This document shows positions 48,214 through 56,861 of a stretch of 64,000 bases of DNA, piece after piece. Below the pieces are notes generated by a model, which was not told where the DNA came from, searched no databases, and saw nothing but the letters and a program-made list of their open reading frames with translations. How positions within the stretch are numbered: position 1 is the first letter of the stretch; the number at the start of each line of letters is the position of its first letter. The translations under genes and the position numbers were made by a program. Source of the DNA: Pseudomonas oleovorans subsp. oleovorans. GTDB taxonomy: Bacteria; Pseudomonadota; Gammaproteobacteria; Pseudomonadales; Pseudomonadaceae. The stretch lies in NCBI RefSeq assembly GCF_002197815.1, contig NZ_NIUB01000018.1, positions 1-64,000 on the forward strand. The letters run 5' to 3'.

Positions 48214-48244
48214 AAAAAACACGAACACCCCGGTCAAACCGGAG
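48214..48244 (-). terminator. Likely expression platform of the cobalamin riboswitch
   Basis: On the minus strand CTCCGG and CCGGGG form a stem with a 5-base loop (48228-48244), and a run of six T follows 8 bases later (48214-48219), between the aptamer and cobO. It looks like an intrinsic terminator that the aptamer could switch; not proven. Confidence 0.4.
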
Positions 48245-48280
48245 CGTTAGCCGGACAGCGCCCTCCGCGATGCCGTGAAA

Positions 48281-48625
48281 CTGCGACAGGCCGGTCTCCG
48301 GGCTTGTGAGCGAACCATGGGTTCGACGCCGCGCCTTCCCGTGCATAGCACAGTGGCTTTGCAGACTGCGTGAAAACTACTGCGCTCGGCCATGCGGCGT
48401 TAAAAACAGTCTCGTGCGCGAGTCCGATCAAAATGCTCATTTACAGCTCGTAAAGTCGAGCGCGACTCCGACCATTTTTCGCCTGTTTTTGCCTTGCCTG
48501 ACCTTCGCTCGCTACGTTTTCACACGGTCTGCTTAAGCAGCGTTTGACTCACCTACCGTTGCGGGGGCAGCGCCGGCATTGGAACCGGCTTCCCTGTTTC
48601 ACCCCTTGGCCGCCACTCACAGCGA
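48281..48625 (-). promoter_or_regulatory. Cobalamin riboswitch, split by an inverted-repeat element
   Basis: On the minus strand the aptamer runs from GGGTGAAACAGGGAAGCCGG (about 48610-48590) through CCGGCGCTGCCCCCGCAACG and GTGAGTCAAACG, is interrupted by 48533-48361, and resumes with AGCCACTGTGC, GGGAAGGCGCGGCG and the B12 box AGCCCGGAGACCGGCCTG (48304-48287). All the conserved core blocks of the AdoCbl riboswitch are present, in order. The interruption is between the CCCGC...GGTAGG part and the GCCACTG part, a peripheral and length-variable area of the fold. It precedes cobO by about 200 bases. Confidence 0.88.
48361..48533. repeat. MITE-like inverted-repeat element, copy E, inside the riboswitch
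   Basis: 173 bp. Ends GCAGACTGCGTGAAAACTAC and GCTACGTTTTCACACGGTCTGC; the interior has AAAATGCTCATTTACAGCTC and CATTTTTCGCCTGTTTTTGCC as in the other copies. The two termini are complementary and would close as a stem within the RNA. Confidence 0.82.
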
Positions 48626-48693
48626 CTCGGGGCACCTGAAGCAAGGCGCGCAGGGTAGAGGCTGGCAGCCCTGCGCGTCAACGCCAACGCCAC

Positions 48694-49014
48694 TCAATGC
48701 CTGGGTGTGAAACCTGGCGGTTTGCTCGCCAGCCACTCGACGAAGGTACGCAGGCGCTCATCTCCCAACAAGGCCTCGCGACTGTTGAAGGTCAGCGCCA
48801 GCTCCTTTTCACTGAACAGCCGGTGGATCTGGTTATGACAAGCACGGCAGAGCCACAGCGTGGCGGTAATTCGTTCCTGACGAGGATACCGCCTCTGTAC
48901 GTAAGCCTTGTCGTGTAGTGACTTGGGAATCAGGTGATGGCGGGTCAAGGCCACAGGCCGTGCACAAAACTCGCAGGCCTCAGGTTGAGGCGGCAGGCGA
49001 ATGGGGTCGGCCAT
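48694..49014 (-). CDS. Small HNH-domain protein
   Basis: 106 residues from ATG 49014 (MADPIRLPPQPEACEFCARP). HNH motif: CEFCARPV, TRHHLIPKSLHDKAY, then LCRACHNQIHRLFSEKEL; two CxxC pairs flank the His. Small HNH proteins of this type lack a known target. Located 10 bases upstream of the following cell wall peptidase stop on the same strand, so possibly in one transcript. Confidence 0.8.
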   Translation of the reverse strand: MADPIRLPPQPEACEFCARPVALTRHHLIPKSLHDKAYVQRRYPRQERITATLWLCRACHNQIHRLFSEKELALTFNSREALLGDERLRTFVEWLASKPPGFTPRH

Positions 49015-49024
49015 AAACGAAAGC

Positions 49025-49549
49025 TCAGGGGTTGCGAGCGAGCTCTGGAGTGATAACACGCTTGGCGTCGAGATAGACACGCTGCCAGTAGACGTTGTCG
49101 AGGCTGTCCAGACGAACCGTGCCACCACTGGACGGCGCATGCACGAAACGCCCATCCCCCACATAGATACCGGCATGACTGACAGTGCGCCCGCCATTGG
49201 TGGCGAAGAACACCAGATCACCACTTTGCAGGGCGTCACGACGAACATCTGGCGTACGCATCGCACTCAGCTCACGAGTAGAACGCGGCAGGCTGATGCC
49301 AGCGGCATCACGATAGACATAGCCGATCAGGCCACTGCAGTCGAAACCGCCATCCGGTGTATTACCACCGTAGCGATAGGGTGTTCCAACCAGGCCAAGC
49401 GCGCGAAACAGCACATCTTCGGCACCGCCCTGATAGGACGAAGAAGCAATTGGCGGCGTGTAGGCAGGCTGAGGAGAAGGGGCGCGACTGCTACAGGCAC
49501 TCAGTAGCAGAACAAGAGAAATTACAGCGACACGGGTCGTGACGGGCAT
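49025..49549 (-). CDS. NlpC/P60 (C40) peptidase lipoprotein
   Basis: 174 residues. Lipobox LLSACSS (lipidated Cys19). The C40 domain has nucleophile Cys71 in GGFDCSGLIGYVYRD, His in VSHAGIYVGDGRFVHAP and PRSTRELSAM. It cleaves peptidoglycan stem peptides at the inner face of the outer membrane or in the periplasm. Same strand as, and 86 bases downstream of, a paralogue at 49635. Confidence 0.9.
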   Translation of the reverse strand: MPVTTRVAVISLVLLLSACSSRAPSPQPAYTPPIASSSYQGGAEDVLFRALGLVGTPYRYGGNTPDGGFDCSGLIGYVYRDAAGISLPRSTRELSAMRTPDVRRDALQSGDLVFFATNGGRTVSHAGIYVGDGRFVHAPSSGGTVRLDSLDNVYWQRVYLDAKRVITPELARNP

Positions 49550-49634
49550 AAGCGAGGCGATCCTGAGCCTGAATGCGCCCTACTCTGCCCGAGACACGAC
49601 GAACGGCGCAACCCTGGGGTTACGCCGTGAAACA

Positions 49635-50267
49635 TCAGGGATGACGCCTGGCTGCGACTTGATCGTCCACTGGCGCCAGCGCCAGTACGCGCTTGGCTTG
49701 CAGGTAGCTGCGATTCCAGTAACTGTCATCCAGGCTATCGATGCGCACACCACCGCTGCGGCTGCTGCTGGAGTGGATGAACTGATCATCACCCAGGTAG
49801 ATGCCGGCATGACTGACGCGACCACGACCACGATCATTGAACAGGATCAGATCACCCGGTTCCAGATCGGCGCGCGCCACCTTCGGCGCATCGAGGTTGA
49901 TCAGCTCACGCGTGGAACGCGGCAGTTCCAGGCCGACTTCCTCGCGGAACAGGTAGCCGATAAAACCGCTGCAATCAAAACCTGACTGTACCGAGCTACC
50001 GCCGTAGCGATAACGGGTACCGATCAGCGAACGCCCGAGATCGAGCAGGCTGTCGGCCAGTTGCGGCATTTCATAGGGTTGATCGTCGATCAGCGCGTTG
50101 ATCTCATCATCGGCAGGTTCATCCTGCTCGATCATCAGGCGAGTCACAGGTTCGACTGCTGCATCGCTGATCGGTTGCTGCGGTTGCGTCTGCGGCGCAT
50201 GGCCGGCACAGGCAGCGAGAAAGACTGTGAGTGCAATAGGCACGAGGGGTGCGAAGCGTTTTAGCAT
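49635..50267 (-). CDS. NlpC/P60 (C40) peptidase lipoprotein, paralogue
   Basis: 210 residues from ATG 50267 (lipobox FLAACAG). A linker rich in acidic residues (about 30-75), then C40 motifs GFDCSGFIGYLFREEVG with the Cys, PRSTRELINLD, DLILFNDRGRGRVSHAGIYL with the His. It is closely similar to the gene next to it, evidence of tandem duplication; the N-terminal linker is longer here. Confidence 0.9.
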   Translation of the reverse strand: MLKRFAPLVPIALTVFLAACAGHAPQTQPQQPISDAAVEPVTRLMIEQDEPADDEINALIDDQPYEMPQLADSLLDLGRSLIGTRYRYGGSSVQSGFDCSGFIGYLFREEVGLELPRSTRELINLDAPKVARADLEPGDLILFNDRGRGRVSHAGIYLGDDQFIHSSSSRSGGVRIDSLDDSYWNRSYLQAKRVLALAPVDDQVAARRHP

Positions 50268-50418
50268 GGGCACGACCGTGTCGAGTGAATTTAACAAGTC
50301 CGCGACTATGCCTTCTATAACGCTAATTTGCAAATTCTATCGACAGAATTGTGACTCAGTGGTCTCGCCATTTCATCTAAAGCGCCCAACCATCTGCATG
50401 GTCGGGCGACTCGGAAAC

Positions 50419-51633
50419 CTAGCCGAGAATCTCGCTGAGCGGAATGAAACGCAGCATATCTCCCTCGGCCAGCGTACTGCCTTCCATGACCTCGGCCAGC
50501 CCTTCGGCCCAGGCGGCGCTGCGCAAAACGCCGGAACTCTGATTGGCATAGGGCACCACGCGCCCATGCTCCAGACGCGCGCGCAGGTACTCACGGCGCA
50601 TACCCGGCTTAGCCCAGGTAAAACCTGCCGGCACCGCGAAGCCCAGTGGTTCGACCCGCTGCACCCCAAGACGACGCAACATGTAAGGACGCGCCAGCAG
50701 TCCGAAGGTGACCAGTGTCGAGGCCGGGTTGCCCGGCAAACCTATTACCGGAACGCCCTGATAGTGGCCGAAGGTCAGCGGTTTACCTGGCTTGATCGCC
50801 AATTTCCACAGCGCCAGTTCGCCCGCCTCGCGCAGGGCTATGCCGAGAAAATCCGCCTCCCCCACCGAAACGCCACCCGTGGAGAGAATCAGATCGACCT
50901 CGCCCAGGGCGCCCAGCGCTGCGCGGGTGCGTTGCAGGTCATCAGGCAATATGCCCGCATCCACCACACTGCAGCCCAGCCGTTGCAACCAGGCAATCAG
51001 CAGACGGCGATTGCTGTTGTAGATCTGCCCCGGCCCAAGCGCCTGCCCCGGCTCGACCAGCTCATCGCCGGTGGACAGCACGGCAACGCGCAGGCGCCGA
51101 CGCACCGACAGCCGTGCGGCGCCAAGAGAGGCTGCCAGCCCCAGCTCGATTGGCCCCAGGCGGGTACCGGCCGGCAGCACGCATTCGCCGCTGCGGGTTT
51201 CCTGGCCTTGAGCCCGTACGTTCTGCCCGACTTTCAGCGGCTCGCGGAAATGCACGCGCCCTGCCTCATCCAGCTCAACGTTTTCCTGCATCTCGACGGT
51301 GTCGGCACCTTCCGGTAGCGGCGCACCAGTGAAGATGCGCGCGCAGGTTCCGTGCTCCAGCGGTGTGGGCGCGGTGCCCGCCTGGATGCGCTGGCTAATC
51401 GGCAACGCCTGGCCACTGCAATCGGCCAGGCGCAGGGCGTAACCGTCCATGGCGCTGTTGGCCCAGGGCGGCAGATCCAGCGCCGCGATCAGCGGCTCGG
51501 CCAGCACACGACCATCAGCCTCGGCCAGCCCAACCAGCTCGTTCTGCTCGATGGGCGCCGCCTCTGCCAAAGCCAGCAGGCGCTCCAGCGCCGCCTCCAT
51601 AGGCAACAGTCCGGGATGATCGCAACCACTCAT
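50419..51633 (-). CDS. moeA: Molybdopterin molybdenumtransferase
   Basis: 404 residues. [63 protein letters not shown] (molybdopterin-binding SGGVSVG-type) and [21 protein letters not shown] match MoeA. It inserts molybdate into adenylated molybdopterin. Overlaps the moaB stop by 4 bases. Confidence 0.95.
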   Translation of the reverse strand: MSGCDHPGLLPMEAALERLLALAEAAPIEQNELVGLAEADGRVLAEPLIAALDLPPWANSAMDGYALRLADCSGQALPISQRIQAGTAPTPLEHGTCARIFTGAPLPEGADTVEMQENVELDEAGRVHFREPLKVGQNVRAQGQETRSGECVLPAGTRLGPIELGLAASLGAARLSVRRRLRVAVLSTGDELVEPGQALGPGQIYNSNRRLLIAWLQRLGCSVVDAGILPDDLQRTRAALGALGEVDLILSTGGVSVGEADFLGIALREAGELALWKLAIKPGKPLTFGHYQGVPVIGLPGNPASTLVTFGLLARPYMLRRLGVQRVEPLGFAVPAGFTWAKPGMRREYLRARLEHGRVVPYANQSSGVLRSAAWAEGLAEVMEGSTLAEGDMLRFIPLSEILG

Positions 51634-52169
51634 CCGCGCGTCTCGCAGGCGCCCACCTGCTTCAGATGCGGCACGAAGTTGCAGGGACGATGGCGCGCAT
51701 CCAGTTGCTCACCGAGGATGCCGTCCCAGGCAGTGCGGCAGGCGTTGGTCGAGCCCGGCAGGCAGCACACCAGGGTGCCGTTGGCCAGACCGGCCAGCGC
51801 GCGCGACTGGATGGTAGAAGTGCCGATATCGGCCACAGAGATCTGCCGGAACAACTCGCCGAAACCATCGACCTGCTTGTCCAGCAGGCAGGCGACCGCT
51901 TCCGGCGTGCTGTCACGCCCGGTGAACCCGGTACCGCCAGTGATCACCACGACCTGCACCTGATCCTCGGCAATCCAGGTCGCCACCTGAGCGCGGATCT
52001 TGTAGAGGTCATCCTTGAGCAGAACGCGAGCGGCCAGTTGGTGCCCGGCGGCGGTCAGACGGTCGACCAGCAATTGACCCGAGGTGTCGGTCTCCAGCGT
52101 GCGCGTGTCGCTGACGGTCAGCACGGCAATGTTCAGCGGCACGAAAACCGCGTCGGCCTTATGGTTCAT
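51630..52169 (-). CDS. moaB: Molybdenum cofactor biosynthesis protein B (MoaB/MogA family)
   Basis: 179 residues from ATG 52169 ([20 protein letters not shown]); a further ATG three codons upstream is possible. The MoCF motif [20 protein letters not shown] and [16 protein letters not shown] are seen. It adenylates molybdopterin (MogA-type) or has a related role; MoaB proteins are hexameric. It is upstream of moeA and divergent from mobA. Confidence 0.9.
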   Translation of the reverse strand: MNHKADAVFVPLNIAVLTVSDTRTLETDTSGQLLVDRLTAAGHQLAARVLLKDDLYKIRAQVATWIAEDQVQVVVITGGTGFTGRDSTPEAVACLLDKQVDGFGELFRQISVADIGTSTIQSRALAGLANGTLVCCLPGSTNACRTAWDGILGEQLDARHRPCNFVPHLKQVGACETRG

Positions 52170-52237
52170 GGCAGGCATCCAATTGGGAGAGAATGGGCGC
52201 TGTTATATCACACAGCCTGCCTTCGGAGACTGCACAC

Positions 52238-52828
52238 ATGCCCGTATCCAACCCACTACCCCCCTGCTCGGTGCTGCTGCTTTCCGGCGGCCGAGGCCAG
52301 CGCATGGGTGGCCGTGACAAGGGCTTGCTGGACTGGCGCGGCCGCCCACTGATCGCCTGGCTGCATGACCTGACCAGACCCTTGAGCGACGACCTGATCA
52401 TCTCCTGCAACCGCAACACGGAGCACTATGCACGCTACGCCGACCAACTGGTCACCGACGAAGATCAGGATTTTCAGGGCCCACTGGCTGGTATCCGCGC
52501 CGGCATGGCTTCGGCACGCCATGAGCAAATGCTGGTCCTGCCCTGTGACGCCCCCCTGGTGGACCGTGCACTGATCGAGTCACTGCTTGCCCACGCGGGG
52601 AGCCGGCCGGTGGTGATCCGCCAGGGCAACTACTGGCAGCCACTGTTCTGCCTGTTGCCCACGGGGCTCAGAGACGATCTGGAACACGCCTGGCAATCCG
52701 GTGAACGCAGCCCGCAACGCTGGTTCGACAACCTAGCCCCCATCGCCGTCGACTGCACGCTGGAAGATCCCCGCCTGGCCAACCTGAACACACCGGAAAC
52801 GCTCGCGAACGGCATATCGCCTTGCTGA
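52238..52828 (+). CDS. mobA: Molybdenum cofactor guanylyltransferase
   Basis: 196 residues from ATG 52238 ([20 protein letters not shown]). The nucleotidyltransferase loop [20 protein letters not shown] and [20 protein letters not shown] are conserved, with [13 protein letters not shown] later. Joins GMP to Mo-molybdopterin to give the bis-MGD cofactor. Divergent from moaB across 68 bases. Confidence 0.92.
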   Translation: MPVSNPLPPCSVLLLSGGRGQRMGGRDKGLLDWRGRPLIAWLHDLTRPLSDDLIISCNRNTEHYARYADQLVTDEDQDFQGPLAGIRAGMASARHEQMLVLPCDAPLVDRALIESLLAHAGSRPVVIRQGNYWQPLFCLLPTGLRDDLEHAWQSGERSPQRWFDNLAPIAVDCTLEDPRLANLNTPETLANGISPC

Positions 52829-52914
52829 AGCGAGAAGCCCTGCGCGGAACTCATACGACAGTTTCACGTCTGAGCGAGGGTATAGCACCTCTTTAGCACC
52901 CAAGGAGACACACC

Positions 52915-53136
52915 ATGACCAAACGGATAATCCCCGCCCTGCTGATGGCAATCGGCTTCACTGTGCTGGCCGGCTGTTCCACGCCGTCGGTGATCACCCT
53001 GAATGACGGGCGTGAAATACAGACGGTAGACAAACCCCAGTTCGATGAAGAATCCGGCTTCTACGAATTCGAGCAACTCGACGGCAAGCGCGCCACGATC
53101 AACAAGGATCAGGTGCAGACCGTCAAGGAACTCTGA
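52915..53136 (+). CDS. YgdI/YgdR-family lipoprotein
   Basis: 73 residues. The lipobox is LAGC, Cys21 of MTKRIIPALLMAIGFTVLAG plus C. The C-terminal beta domain ITLNDGREIQTVDKPQFDEE, YEFEQLDGKR, INKDQVQTVKEL is the DUF903/SH3-like fold. Function unknown. Followed by a GC-rich hairpin and tRNA-Pro. Confidence 0.87.
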   Translation: MTKRIIPALLMAIGFTVLAGCSTPSVITLNDGREIQTVDKPQFDEESGFYEFEQLDGKRATINKDQVQTVKEL

Positions 53137-53146
53137 GGCGAGAGCC

Positions 53147-53176
53147 CGAGCCACCGCTGAAGGACAGCGGGGCTCG
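53147..53176 (+). terminator. Hairpin downstream of the YgdR-like gene
   Basis: CGAGCC(A)CCGCTG and CAGCGGGGCTCG pair around AAGGA with one bulged base. No T-run follows, so its role as a terminator is uncertain. Confidence 0.4.
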
Positions 53177-53265
53177 CCCCGGCAGCAGAAAGGGATATCG
53201 GCCTGCTGATTTTTTCAGGCTAACCCCTTGTGCAGTAAAAGTTTTTCGGTAGAATACGGCTCATT

Positions 53266-53342
53266 CGGAGTGTAGCGCAGCTTGGTAGCGCGTCTCGTTC
53301 GGGACGAGAAGGTCGCAGGTTCGAATCCTGTCTCTCCGACCA
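53266..53342 (+). tRNA. tRNA-Pro (anticodon CGG)
   Basis: 77 bases with encoded CCA. The acceptor arm CGGAGTG pairs with the 3' CTCTCCG with one mismatch, the D-arm is GCGCAGCTTGGTAGCGC, and the anticodon arm is TCTCG-TTCGGGA-CGAGA with anticodon CGG for Pro. The T-arm is GCAGG-TTCGAAT-CCTGT. Its 3' end is a possible integration site. Confidence 0.93.
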
Positions 53343-53382
53343 ATCCCTTGTTCCTACATGTTCCTACATGCCTCGGAACCCC

Positions 53383-53413
53383 AGAAAGCCCGGCCTCTAG
53401 CGCCGGGCTTTCT
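53383..53413 (+). terminator. Terminator after tRNA-Pro
   Basis: AGAAAGCCCGGC and GCCGGGCTTTCT form a perfect 12-base stem with a 7-base loop, followed by GTTTCTGCTTG. Forty bases after the tRNA end. Confidence 0.8.
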
Positions 53414-53440
53414 GTTTCTGCTTGTCTCATGCCATCCCTA

Positions 53441-53704
53441 GGGTCTGTTGCCGTTTCGCGCACGGCCGCAACGGAGCCAGTTTTTGCGTGGGCTAGGCGC
53501 GAGACGCGAAGTTTGGTCGCCCAAATGAGCCGTCGAGTAACGACGTACCACGCAAAAACTGGCCCGTCCCTTCGGGTTGCGCGGCAAATTGCGCCATGCG
53601 TCGTTGCGGGATTTGGCAAGGGAACGACCATTACCTGCATCCCGCGCCTCGCGTGGCGCAATTTGGCGCAGCAACGCGGCTCGCGTCGAAACGGCAACAG
53701 ACCC
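53441..53704. mobile_element. Non-autonomous IS5-family MITE
   Basis: 264 bp with terminal inverted repeats GGGTCTGTTGCCGTTTCG and CGAAACGGCAACAGACCC (perfect 18 bases), flanked by CTA and TAG. No transposase. The termini match those of the defective IS5-family element 50 bases further right. The interior is rich in short inverted repeats and has no protein-coding signal. Confidence 0.85.
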
Positions 53705-53754
53705 TAGCTATCTCTACCGATTTGGTATGCCCGTTGGTATGCTGCCCGATCGTT

Positions 53755-54436
53755 AGGGGCTGTTGCCGTTTTTTTCACTAACCAACTGATAAGTAAGAGA
53801 AAACTCGTACCGCTGAAGCTCTGATCCATCATCGATACGAGTTTACAATGCCCCGATTATTGCTCAGTGATGAGCATTGGTCGAAGCTGCGGGAAATTCT
53901 GCTGCGCAAGGCCATCTACAACAATGGAATGGGTGTTCATTGATGGCAGCTATGCCAAGGCCCACCAACACAGTGCAGGCGCTGCCAGTGGCAACGATGA
54001 GGCCATAGGAAAAAGTCGAGCTGGCAATACCAGCAAGATTCACCTGGCAGTTGATGCTCATGGACTGCCCATCGAGTTTGAAATTACGGGGGGTCAAATC
54101 AATGATTGCACCCAGGCTCCCGCATTGATTGCCAAGCTCCCGGAGGCAGAAACCATTGTCGCGGACAAGGGCTATGACAGCGAGAGAGTTCGGCAGCAGG
54201 TTGAGCAACAAGGGGCCAAGGCCGTGATCCCGAGAAAGCGTAACTCCGTGAAAGGCAACGCGGATCTGGACAGAGGTCTTTACCGCAACCGGCACTTGGT
54301 GGAGAACGCCTTCGCCCGGCTAAAGCACTACCGGGCAGTGGCATCTCGGTTCGACAAACTCAAGAGAAATTCGAAAGCGTCGTGGCCATGGTGTGTGTCT
54401 TTCTCTGGTTACCTATGTGAAACGGCAACAGACCCT
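53755..54436 (+). mobile_element. Defective IS5-family insertion sequence
   Basis: 682 bp. Left end AGGGGCTGTTGCCGTTTT and right end GAAACGGCAACAGACCCT (18 positions, two mismatches when aligned). Contains the truncated and frameshifted transposase gene. Its IS5 group is likely IS427 from the ends and the transposase, but I cannot name the IS. Confidence 0.82.
53848..54420 (+). pseudogene. IS5-family transposase with internal deletion and frameshift
   Basis: ATG 53848 begins MPRLLLSDEHWSKLREILLR, the usual start of the family, but about 80 residues are missing and the frame switches. The next frame carries EWVFIDGSYAKAHQHSAGAA with the first catalytic Asp, ADKGYDSERV with the second, and RHLVENAFARLKHYRAVASR with the Glu. 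A second one-base deletion near 54370 moves the last codons (FESVVAMVCVFLWLPM) to a third frame, ending TGA 54418-54420. Inactive. Confidence 0.85.
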
Positions 54437-54777
54437 AGGTCGTTGATTTTCCAACAAACCGCTTGATGGATCCGCGCTTGCGGACTGCGGACTTTCAATG
54501 GGCCGGAAATCTGGCTCGCCCAGAGGCTCTCGGTAACGACACGTTGCAAACAGTCGGTACTTCTCGATAAATACCCGACGAATCGGAACATCTCAGCCAG
54601 CACTGATGTTACCCCTGCTTGCTGACGCAGCTTGGAAGTTCTGGCTGCAATATTGCCCCCCAATCGCTGTGGAAGGCAGCTCCCTGGGTAACTGCAATCG
54701 AAGGGGGGGGGGGGGCGCTGCGTAGGGCCGTGCCCCCCCATCCTGCAGAGTGAGCTGATTTGGTCAAGGCCGGGTTG
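54421..54777. other. Intergenic remnant region with a 13-base G-run
   Basis: 357 bases right of the IS5 end. A run of 13 G is at 54703-54715. Open frames exist but none is convincing. The sequence looks unrelated to the neighbouring genes and may be decayed mobile DNA; I recognise nothing in it. Confidence 0.5.
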
Positions 54778-55080
54778 TCATGCAGGCAGTTTGGCTGCAA
54801 GCAGTTCGACCTTCTCGATATTGGGCGGAGAACTGAGCAAGGTCGCGGCGTTGGCCATCAAGGCCGCGGCGATCTGGCCGTTCAGATGTGCCTGGCGACC
54901 TGCCTCATCGGCAAAGGCATCGAACACACCGAACGTCGAAGGGCCAAACTTCAATGCGAACCAGGCAGTGGTGCCGGACTCGGCGTTGGCGAGCGGCAGC
55001 GCACTGGCCAGGAAGTCGGCAAGCGCAGCCTCTTGGCCTGGTTTAGCTTCGAGGCGAACAAACAGGGCGAGCTTGGTCAT
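54778..55080 (-). CDS. Antibiotic biosynthesis monooxygenase-domain protein (YgiN-like)
   Basis: 100 residues from ATG 55080. The ABM ferredoxin-like fold is seen in LFVRLEAKPGQEAALADFLA and FGPSTFGVFDAFADEAGRQA, then HLNGQIAAALMANAATLLSS. Such proteins act on quinols or as small detox enzymes. It is divergent from the GlxA-like regulator over a perfect inverted repeat, so that regulator may control it. Confidence 0.88.
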   Translation of the reverse strand: MTKLALFVRLEAKPGQEAALADFLASALPLANAESGTTAWFALKFGPSTFGVFDAFADEAGRQAHLNGQIAAALMANAATLLSSPPNIEKVELLAAKLPA

Positions 55081-55164
55081 GCTGTAATCCTTGGGGTAAA
55101 TGGAAAAATGGGTGAAGGGATCGACGAGACAGCAGCCTAAGTCTTCATGACAGACATCTCTATA

Positions 55165-55197
55165 GGCAATAATGACAACATTGATATCATTATTGCC
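55165..55197. promoter_or_regulatory. Perfect inverted repeat between the divergent monooxygenase and GlxA-like genes
   Basis: GGCAATAATGA (55165-55175) and TCATTATTGCC (55187-55197) are exact 11-base arms with an 11-base spacer. It ends on the base before the GlxA ATG, and lies 85-117 bases upstream of the other gene. It is a likely operator; which protein binds is unknown. Confidence 0.6.
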
Positions 55198-56160
55198 ATG
55201 AAACTCCACATCCTTGTTTGTGATGGCGTGTTTGATCTGGGGCTTGCGGCGCTCACTGACACAGTGGGCTTGGCCAATGCGATGTCGGGCTCGCTGCCAC
55301 AGGCTCCCGCGCACATAGAGCTCACGCTGGTGGGCGTGCGGCGTCGCATCCGAACTGCGCAAGGCTTGACGGTCCCCGTGGTCACTGCGCGTGGCGTACC
55401 GGAACCAGACGTCGTGCTCGTGCCCGCGTTTGGTGACAAGATGCCTGACACGCTCTCGGCTCGGCTCACACGCCCCGACGTGCCCGATGCGGTCGCCGCG
55501 CTGCAGCAGTGGTCCACCACTGGCGCGCACCTTGGTGCCGCCTGCTCCGGTAGTTTCTTGCTTGCAGAGAGTGGCCTGCTTGATGGGCATCGTGCGACGA
55601 CGTCATGGTGGCTGGGGCCGATGTTTCGGCAGCGCTATCCGAACGTCACGCTGGACGAGTCACGCATGATCGTGAACTCGACACGCTTCACCACCGCGGG
55701 TGCCGCTTTGGCCCACGTCGACTTGGCCTTGCGCATCATCCGGGGGCGCAGTCCGGCGCTGGCGGCCCTGGTGGCACGCTATCTGCTGGCCGAGACACGC
55801 AGTTCGCAAGCCGAGTTCGTGATTCCCGACCACCTTGCGCATGCCGACCCGATGGTCGAGCGCTTCGAGTGCTGGGCCAGAGGTCGGCTCGCGCAGGGGT
55901 TCTCGCTGGCGGAGGCTGCCAGCGCCGCAGGCACAAGCGAGCGCACCTTGGCGCGGCGGCTGCAAAGCGTTTTGGGCAAGACACCACTGTCGTATTTCCA
56001 GGACCTGCGCGTGGAGCACGCCGTCCATCTCTTGCGCACCGGAAACGCCAGCGTCGATCAGGTCGCCGCACAGGTCGGGTATTCGGATGGGGCGACCCTG
56101 CGAGCCCTGTTGCGCCGCAAGCTGGGCCGGGGCGTCAGGGAGTTGCGACGCGGCGGATGA
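55198..56160 (+). CDS. GlxA-family AraC-type transcriptional regulator
   Basis: 320 residues from ATG 55198 (MKLHILVCDGVFDLGLAALT); an earlier in-frame ATG at 55147 would add 17 residues running through the inverted repeat. The N-terminal DJ-1/PfpI-like domain (about 1-175) has LGAACSGSFLLAESGLLDGH with the elbow Cys. The AraC helix-turn-helix pair is FSLAEAASAAGTSERTLARR and VDQVAAQVGYSDGATLRALL. It probably senses a small molecule and controls the divergent gene. Confidence 0.88.
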   Translation: MKLHILVCDGVFDLGLAALTDTVGLANAMSGSLPQAPAHIELTLVGVRRRIRTAQGLTVPVVTARGVPEPDVVLVPAFGDKMPDTLSARLTRPDVPDAVAALQQWSTTGAHLGAACSGSFLLAESGLLDGHRATTSWWLGPMFRQRYPNVTLDESRMIVNSTRFTTAGAALAHVDLALRIIRGRSPALAALVARYLLAETRSSQAEFVIPDHLAHADPMVERFECWARGRLAQGFSLAEAASAAGTSERTLARRLQSVLGKTPLSYFQDLRVEHAVHLLRTGNASVDQVAAQVGYSDGATLRALLRRKLGRGVRELRRGG

Positions 56161-56861
56161 CCAGAGGCATGAACGGCTGGAGACCACCGCGAAACTGGCG
56201 CAGGCCAAACGGCGCATTTGGACCTGGCAAAACTACTGCCAGCGACGGTGCGCAAGCTCCAGTTTGACCCCGGACAAAGTTTTGCTGGCAATGTCGTGGT
56301 TGAGCAAATCAATACCTTGATTGAACAACGCTGTGCCTTGGCGATTCGGCGGCTCACCGCCCCGCCGCCGACAATGACGCAGCCGTCGAGCCCACCGTTT
56401 GAACCACCGTGCGGACGCAGGCTCGCCGCAGGTTCGATTCCGCGCAGCCGATTTCAGTGATGCCTTGCTCAAAACCAGCTTGGTTGCCAGCAAAGTCATC
56501 GCAGAGCAGCTTGCCATTCCACTGACCAAGAAAATTGCGCGCATGCTCGCCGGCACAGCTGGGACTGAAGTCGTAGACCACGGCCTTCACTCAGCAGCTC
56601 GCGCAGGAAGCGAGCGCAGCCTTCATGGCGTCGCTCTGACTGGCTCTGAAGGAGTAGGCGCCATCATTGCAGGCTGGCAAGGCGTTGAAGAAGTCGACCC
56701 TGGAACTAGGTGGTGCAGATGCCTTCCCAACTGATCCAGAAGTGAGCTGCAAGTGCGTGGAAATATGCATACGCGTCGGAAAAATATCGACACATTGAAA
56801 TATATGAATATTGCGAATAACCTTAACGCGTAACCCGCGCTAGAAACCTCAGGAAGCCCCC
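56161..56861. other. Decayed region between the regulator and the broken aldehyde dehydrogenase
   Basis: 701 bases with only short broken open frames. A fragment of succinate-semialdehyde-dehydrogenase type at 56615-56725 is listed separately. The rest (56161-56600) has no family I can name. AT-rich DNA at 56755-56830 may be the promoter of the aldehyde dehydrogenase pseudogene. Confidence 0.5.
56615..56725 (+). pseudogene. Remnant of a succinate-semialdehyde-type aldehyde dehydrogenase
   Basis: Read in one frame, 56623-56670 gives SLHGVALTGSEGVGAIIAG. A one-base skip near 56675 then gives GKALKKSTLELGGADAFP. Together these are the TGSxxVG NAD-binding and LELGG active-site region of NAD-linked (semi)aldehyde dehydrogenases. 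The catalytic Cys part is missing. A fragment only, clearly non-functional. Confidence 0.6.
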
